18,338 nucleotides of DNA from assembly GCA_934202965.1 (NCBI GenBank), contig CAKPYN010000027.1:1-18338 (forward strand). The letters are read 5' to 3'. Origin of the DNA: an uncultured Megasphaera sp. (GTDB taxonomy: Bacteria > Bacillota > Negativicutes > Veillonellales > Megasphaeraceae). The notes under the pieces are model-generated. The model was not told where the DNA came from. It ran no database searches and saw only the letters and a program-made list of their open reading frames with translations. Numbering within the stretch: position 1 is the first letter of the stretch; every line of letters starts with the position of its first letter. This document shows, in pieces, positions 14,369 to 18,338 of the stretch. A program made the position numbers and the translations under genes.

Positions 14369-14959
14369 TTGAAGAACCGTATACTGATTCTATTGACGTT
14401 TATATTCGTTTTTGCATGTTCCTCACTGGTTTGTGCAAAAGTCGAAATGGGAATGAGTGGCTCTGCTGTACAGAGCGTACAATACATGCTCATGGATACT
14501 GGCTATTTATCTGATGGTGCGGATGGAGATTTTGGTCCGGCAACAGAAACTGCAGTAAAACAGTTCCAGGCCGATCACGGCTTAGATGCAGATGGTATTG
14601 TTGGATCACAGACCATGGCGGCTCTTTCAGAAGCCAGTGGACGACCAATCCCTGACGAATCACAGGAAAGCAATGATGGATATCAGAGACGATTGGTAAT
14701 GGAAGCAACTGCATACACAGAAGATGATCCCGGTAGTACCGGTTATACTGCCAGCGGACATCGCCTACAGCGCGGTATGGTAGCCGTAGACCCGGATGTA
14801 ATTCCGTTGGGAACACAGCTGTATATCGAAGGATATGGTTATGCTGTAGCAGATGATACAGGTGGCGACATTGTTGGCAATCGGATTGATTTGGCAATGG
14901 ATTCTACAAGTGAAGCCATAGATTTTGGCAGAAGAGACGTTGTCGTATACGTATTGTAA
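14369..14959 (+). CDS. Exported peptidoglycan-binding/3D-domain protein, 196 aa
   Basis: A probable cell-wall-acting protein, perhaps a lytic transglycosylase-like enzyme. A Sec signal peptide (about residues 1-23, cleavage after VCA; the Cys is not in a lipobox) is followed by a peptidoglycan-binding type 1 domain (about 26-88: GMSGSAVQSVQYML, DGDFGPATETAVKQFQ, DGIVGSQTMAAL). A short Ser/Glu/Asp linker leads to a 3D domain (about 112-195) with the three aspartates expected: Asp141 in VDPDVIPLGT, Asp163 in ADDTGG and Asp174 in NRIDLAM. The 3D fold resembles the double-psi beta-barrel of MltA and of Firmicute wall proteins such as YocH. The start is TTG at 14369 with AGAGGTGG about 5 nt upstream, and the frame begins cleanly with the signal peptide. 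It has its own strong promoter and a terminator, so it is a single-gene unit. Confidence 0.88.
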   Translation: MKNRILILLTFIFVFACSSLVCAKVEMGMSGSAVQSVQYMLMDTGYLSDGADGDFGPATETAVKQFQADHGLDADGIVGSQTMAALSEASGRPIPDESQESNDGYQRRLVMEATAYTEDDPGSTGYTASGHRLQRGMVAVDPDVIPLGTQLYIEGYGYAVADDTGGDIVGNRIDLAMDSTSEAIDFGRRDVVVYVL

Positions 14960-14964
14960 ATACA

Positions 14965-15007
14965 CAAAAAGGAGAGACAGAAGTGTCTCTCCTTTTTGCG
15001 TTTTTTT
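14965..15007 (+). terminator. Intrinsic terminator after the 3D-domain gene
   Basis: A 15-bp perfect stem (14965-14979 with 14984-14998; core GGAGAGACA, loop GAAG) is followed by CG and seven T. It starts 5 bases after the stop codon. Confidence 0.92.
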
Positions 15008-15119
15008 CTATATACGTCAGCTTTTTATCAGATTTTTGTAAAAAACTATGTATTTTCCGTGTTATTTGTGTTATCCTGAAAAGGACGTACAGTTAAAAAT
15101 TCAGGGAGGCTTATACTGA

Positions 15120-16493
15120 ATGAAAAATATGATTGCACTCATTTTGGCAGCCGGTAAGGGAACCAGAATGAAATCTAAATTTCCTAAGGTTCTTCATAAA
15201 GTCGGTGGAGTTCCGATGGTTGAACAAGTACTGCGGACAGTAAAAGCCGCAGGAACCCAGCGGCAGGTTGTCGTTGTCGGTTTTGGCGGTGAAACCGTAC
15301 AGGAATATTTAGAAAATAGAGCGGAAACGGTTGTACAGGCGCAGCAGCTTGGCACCGGACATGCCGTTATGCAGGCAGAACCGTTATTGGGAAAAGAAAC
15401 GGGTACGCTGCTGGTTACATGCGGAGATACGCCGCTTGTGACAGAAGATACATTTCGCAAGCTTTTAGCATGCCATGAAGAAACGGGTGCAGCTGCGACC
15501 GTTTTAACGGCTGTCATGCCAGATCCGACCGGGTATGGCCGCGTTATTCGCGATGCCAAGGGCCAAGTGCTGAAAATTGTAGAACAAAAAGATGGTACAC
15601 CAGACGAATTGGCTGTCCATGAAGTCAATGCGGGGATTTACTGTTTTGATATGAGCTTGTTATGGGATATGCTTCATCATGTCAATAATAATAACGCCCA
15701 AGGCGAATATTATTTAACAGATATTATCGGCATGCTTGTTCATGAAGGCAAAGTAGTAAGTGCATTTGCAGCACCGGACTATCGAGAAACATTGGGAGTC
15801 AACTCTCGCATGCAAATGGCCGAAGCAGAACAAGTACTTCGACGCCGCAAGCTGGATCAGCTGATGGCTGACGGTGTTTCTGTTATCGATCCGAATAATA
15901 CCTATGTCGATACGACGGTTTCCGTAGGCCGCGATACGGTTTTGTATCCGGGTACTATACTGGAAGGGAATACGGTTATTGGCGAAGACTGCCAGGTAGG
16001 ACCCTATGTGCGTATGACGAACGTTACCATGGGTGATGGCGATCATTTACAATTTACTTATGCCCATGACTGCGAAATTAAAAATGGTTGTGAAATTGGA
16101 CCATTCGTTCATTTCCGCCCGAATACAGTCATTGGTAATCATGTAAAAGTTGGCAACTATATGGAAGTTAAAAATTCTCATGTTGGTGACGGTACGAAAC
16201 TGCCCCATTTGAGTTATATTGGTGACAGCGATGTCGGCAGCGGTGTAAATATTGGTTGCGGCACGATTACGGTCAATTATGACGGCAAGATTAAACATCG
16301 CACGACGATTGGTGATCATGCGTTTGTCGGCTGCAACAGTAATTTAGTTGCACCTGTTACCATTGGTGATTATGCATATGTTGGCGCAGGTTCTACGATT
16401 ACCAAAGACGTACCGGCGAAGTCCTTGTCGGTTGCGCGCGCTAAACAGCGTAATATTGAAGGCTGGGTCAAAGACGATACGTATAAGAAATAA
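15120..16493 (+). CDS. glmU: Bifunctional N-acetylglucosamine-1-phosphate uridyltransferase/glucosamine-1-phosphate acetyltransferase GlmU, 457 aa
   Basis: A cytosolic trimer making UDP-GlcNAc, the precursor of peptidoglycan and lipid A, in two steps: acetylation of GlcN-1-P from acetyl-CoA, then uridylyl transfer from UTP. The N-terminal Rossmann-like domain has LAAGKGTRMKSKFPKVLH (9-26), CGDTPL (101-106; Asp103 binds metal) and the NAQGEYYLTD segment (192-201). Asn228 matches the second metal ligand. From about 252 the left-handed beta-helix of hexapeptide repeats carries the acetyltransferase site, with catalytic His363 in LPHLSYIGD, the same position as in E. coli. All key residues are present and the length is standard. 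GGGAGG lies about 10 nt before the ATG. No textbook promoter is visible in 15010-15110; TGTGTTATCC near 15067-15076 is a weak candidate. It is followed by prs and pth, a common Firmicute order. Confidence 0.98.
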   Translation: MKNMIALILAAGKGTRMKSKFPKVLHKVGGVPMVEQVLRTVKAAGTQRQVVVVGFGGETVQEYLENRAETVVQAQQLGTGHAVMQAEPLLGKETGTLLVTCGDTPLVTEDTFRKLLACHEETGAAATVLTAVMPDPTGYGRVIRDAKGQVLKIVEQKDGTPDELAVHEVNAGIYCFDMSLLWDMLHHVNNNNAQGEYYLTDIIGMLVHEGKVVSAFAAPDYRETLGVNSRMQMAEAEQVLRRRKLDQLMADGVSVIDPNNTYVDTTVSVGRDTVLYPGTILEGNTVIGEDCQVGPYVRMTNVTMGDGDHLQFTYAHDCEIKNGCEIGPFVHFRPNTVIGNHVKVGNYMEVKNSHVGDGTKLPHLSYIGDSDVGSGVNIGCGTITVNYDGKIKHRTTIGDHAFVGCNSNLVAPVTIGDYAYVGAGSTITKDVPAKSLSVARAKQRNIEGWVKDDTYKK

Positions 16494-16515
16494 ATACGCC
16501 TAAGAATTCATCGGT

Positions 16516-16543
16516 TTTACACATCGAAAATATATATTATTAC
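16516..16543 (+). promoter_or_regulatory. Weak candidate promoter upstream of prs
   Basis: TTTACA (16516-16521) and TATTAC (16538-16543), 16 bp apart, sit in the 77-bp glmU-prs gap. There is no terminator in the gap, so prs may be transcribed both from here and from the glmU promoter. Confidence 0.3.
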
Positions 16544-16570
16544 TACATTTATATTTTAGGAGGCTCAACA

Positions 16571-17536
16571 ATGAGTTACGAAGACGGGAAAAAGTTGAAA
16601 ATTTTTACGGGAAATGCCAATCCGAAATTGGCGAAAGAAATCGCTGATTATTTAGGATTGGAATTGGGCAAAGCCTTTGTTGGTAAATTCAACAATGGCG
16701 AAATCCAGGTCATGATTGATGAAAGCGTTCGCGGTAAAGACGTTTTTGTTATTCAGCCGACATGCCAGCCGGCTAATGACACGTTGATGGAATTGCTCAT
16801 CATGGCAGATGCTTTAAAACGCGCTTCGGCAAAACACATTACAGCTGTTGTTCCGTATTATGGCTATGCCCGCCAGGACCGTAAAACACGAGGACGTGAA
16901 CCGATTACGTCTAAATTGGTAGCTGATTTGATGACAACTGCCGGTGTTACTCGTGTAGTTACGATGGATTTGCATGCCGGTCAGATTCAAGGCTTTTTTG
17001 ATATTCCTGTCGATCATCTTGGTTCTGCATCTATCATTGCCAAATACCTCAATCAGAAAAAAGAAGAAACCGATATGGGTGATATTGTTGTTGTATCGCC
17101 AGACCTTGGCGGCGTAACGCGTGCCCGTGATTTGGCAGATCGTATCAATGCCCCGATTGCTATTATTGAAAAACGCCGTCCTCGTCCAGGTGTTGCTGAA
17201 GTCATGAATGTTATCGGCGACATCAAAGGCAAAACCTGTATCATCATTGATGATATCGTAGATACAGCAGGTTCTTTATGCGGCGGTGCCAAAGCATTAA
17301 AAGAAATGGGTGCAGCTCGTGTTTATGCAGCTTGCGCACATGCTGTACTGACCGATCCGGCTGTAGAACGCATTCAGAATTCCGTTATTTCTGAATTGAT
17401 TATTACCAACACCATTCCCCTTCCGGACGACAAGAAAATTGATAAGATTAAAGTCTTGTCCGTTGCGCCGTTGTTAGGCGAAGCTATCATGCGTATTTTC
17501 CATGAAGTTTCGGTAAGTAAATTGTTTGATAAATAA
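16571..17536 (+). CDS. prs: Ribose-phosphate pyrophosphokinase (PRPP synthetase), 321 aa
   Basis: A cytosolic class I enzyme that transfers pyrophosphate from ATP to ribose 5-phosphate. PRPP feeds purine, pyrimidine, NAD, histidine and tryptophan synthesis. Family motifs are FNNGEIQV (40-47), YYGYARQDRK (96-105), the catalytic/metal histidine region DLHAGQIQGFFDIPVDHL (133-150), SPDLGGVTRAR (176-186), the catalytic flexible loop EKRRP (200-204) and the PRPP-binding loop IIDDIVDTAGSL (225-236). Length is normal. AGGAGG lies 6 nt before the ATG at 16571. The gene lies 77 bp after glmU and 12 bp before pth, whose ribosome binding site overlaps this stop codon, so prs and pth are translationally close and surely co-transcribed. 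Confidence 0.98.
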   Translation: MSYEDGKKLKIFTGNANPKLAKEIADYLGLELGKAFVGKFNNGEIQVMIDESVRGKDVFVIQPTCQPANDTLMELLIMADALKRASAKHITAVVPYYGYARQDRKTRGREPITSKLVADLMTTAGVTRVVTMDLHAGQIQGFFDIPVDHLGSASIIAKYLNQKKEETDMGDIVVVSPDLGGVTRARDLADRINAPIAIIEKRRPRPGVAEVMNVIGDIKGKTCIIIDDIVDTAGSLCGGAKALKEMGAARVYAACAHAVLTDPAVERIQNSVISELIITNTIPLPDDKKIDKIKVLSVAPLLGEAIMRIFHEVSVSKLFDK

Positions 17537-17548
17537 GGAACATCTATC

Positions 17549-18163
17549 GTGCATATGATTGTTGGCCTGGGAAATCCGGGCCGGGAATACGAAAATTCAA
17601 AACATAATACGGGATTTCGCGTCATTGACGAATTGGCTGCCCGTTGGAACGTCAACATTTGGCAGAATAAGATGGATGCCCAAGTTGCCCAGACCGTGGT
17701 AGACGGCAAAAAGATTATTCTTGTAAAACCTCAGACATTTATGAATAGCAGCGGTCAAGCTGTAGGGCCTCTCATGCGCTGGTATAAACTGGAAGAAACG
17801 GATGTCTATGTTATCTATGATGATATGGATTTGGCCGTAGGCCGCATTCGTATCCGTAAAAACGGCAGCGACGGGGGACACAACGGGATTAAAAGCTTGT
17901 TTGCCAATGGTTGTCACGATTTTATCCGCTTCCGTGTCGGTATTGGTCGTCCACTGCCTCATCATGATGTGGTAGATCATGTATTGACGCCGTTCCCTGC
18001 TGAACTAGTGCCGGCCTATGAAGAAGGCTTAAAGGCAGCAGCTGAAGCCGTAGCAGGCTGTTTACGCCTTGGCGTGGATAAGGGAATGAATTATTACAAT
18101 CCTCGTAAGAAAAAAAAGGCAGCTCCCAAGACAGCATCATCGTCAGAAGCTGAAACTAAATAA
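17549..18163 (+). CDS. pth: Peptidyl-tRNA hydrolase, 204 aa
   Basis: A cytosolic esterase that frees tRNA from peptidyl-tRNAs dropped by stalled ribosomes. Catalytic and substrate-contact residues are present: Asn9 in GLGNPG, the catalytic His19 in SKHNTGF, Asn66 in QTFMNSSG, the aspartates of YDDMDL (90-95) and Asn112 in GGHNGIKS. The core ends near residue 185. It is followed by a Lys-rich and then Ser/Ala/Glu-rich tail (RKKKKAAPK and onward), a disordered extension beyond the shortest family members. The start is GTG at 17549, with AAGGA 9 nt upstream overlapping the prs stop; the ATG two codons later would be 15 nt away and is less likely. It is the last gene of the glmU-prs-pth run, ending at a strong terminator. 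In many Firmicutes mfd follows pth; here a non-coding AT-rich tail follows instead. Confidence 0.97.
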   Translation: MHMIVGLGNPGREYENSKHNTGFRVIDELAARWNVNIWQNKMDAQVAQTVVDGKKIILVKPQTFMNSSGQAVGPLMRWYKLEETDVYVIYDDMDLAVGRIRIRKNGSDGGHNGIKSLFANGCHDFIRFRVGIGRPLPHHDVVDHVLTPFPAELVPAYEEGLKAAAEAVAGCLRLGVDKGMNYYNPRKKKKAAPKTASSSEAETK

Positions 18164-18170
18164 GTATAAG

Positions 18171-18208
18171 AAAAAGGGGCGTCGCATGCAGCGATTTGCC
18201 CCTTTTTT
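18171..18208 (+). terminator. Intrinsic terminator after pth
   Basis: AAAAAGGGGC (18171-18180) pairs with GCCCC plus six T (18198-18208), and the loop has an inner CGC/GCG. It begins 7 bases after the pth stop and closes the glmU-prs-pth transcript. Confidence 0.9.
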
Positions 18209-18220
18209 CATCTAAAATGC

Positions 18221-18265
18221 GGGCAGGATACTCCGACCTCTTAGGTCGGGGAGGAATGCCTGCCT
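18221..18265 (+). repeat. Compound hairpin resembling a TnpB-type (IS200/IS605) right end
   Basis: An outer stem GGCAGG/CCTGCC (18222-18227 with 18259-18264) encloses CTCCGACCT-CTT-AGGTCGGGGAG (18231-18253). There is no T-run after it on either strand, so it is not an ordinary terminator. A short GC-rich hairpin followed by GGGAGGAATGCC is similar in form to the end of omega-RNA/right-end sequences of IS200/IS605 elements. It shares ACTCCGAC with the segment at 58-65. No transposase or tnpB frame is attached, so at most it is a solo end or relic. The remaining bases to 18338 are AT-rich, with a 14-bp palindrome ATATTATATAATAT (18304-18317) and nothing else I can name. Confidence 0.3.
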
Positions 18266-18338
18266 CACCTCACTTTCTAAAAATACTATGATATCAGCAA
18301 CATATATTATATAATATTTTTGATGAAAGTAATATAAC

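Noticed and set aside
14490..14897. Minus-strand open frame of 135 codons opposite the 3D-domain gene
   Set aside because: Antisense to a gene with a signal peptide and two recognisable domains; no initiation signal.

Overview
The window looks like a chromosomal segment of a diderm Firmicute (class Negativicutes, Megasphaera/Dialister-like). This is inferred from a combination of features. A T-box riboswitch and a glmU-prs-pth block are typical of Firmicutes, while an RND pump with its periplasmic adaptor only makes sense with an outer membrane. Strong TTGACA/TATAAT promoters, AGGAGG ribosome binding sites and compact intrinsic terminators fit the same picture. Base and codon use look even across the genes, and no intact insertion sequence, tRNA, rRNA or CRISPR array was seen.

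Layout. 1-314 has no convincing gene. It holds a structured segment that may be the 3' end of an IS200/IS605-type element (1-115), a strong minus-strand terminator (131-192), and nothing recognisable in 193-314 apart from a 7-bp hairpin at 222-239. 315-1838 (minus) is a two-gene unit: a radical SAM enzyme followed by an exported protein of unknown function. 1839-2400 is a divergent regulatory region with inverted repeats, a consensus promoter and a complete T-box riboswitch. The T-box controls a BASS-family sodium-coupled transporter (2401-3405, plus); its specifier codon reads as GUC (valine). A 53-bp bidirectional terminator separates this from amtB-glnK (minus), the ammonium channel and its PII regulator, whose leader carries a terminator-like hairpin just downstream of a consensus promoter. 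Next on the minus strand come an AEC-family permease and an M20D amidohydrolase, each with its own promoter, then an RND inner-membrane pump and its adaptor, overlapping by 4 bp.

From 12.5 kb onward the genes are on the plus strand: a ClC-type chloride/proton antiporter with a TrkA_C domain, an exported peptidoglycan-binding/3D-domain wall protein, and the housekeeping run glmU (UDP-GlcNAc synthesis), prs (PRPP synthesis) and pth (peptidyl-tRNA hydrolase), closed by a terminator. The last 130 bases are AT-rich and non-coding, with a hairpin resembling the right end of TnpB-type elements.

Together the window covers nitrogen sensing and uptake (amtB-glnK, amidohydrolase), organic-acid or keto-acid transport (BASS, AEC), export (RND), ion homeostasis (ClC) and envelope or translation upkeep (3D protein, GlmU, Prs, Pth). 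The most interesting signals are regulatory: the apparently valine-specific T-box on a BASS transporter and the structured amtB leader.
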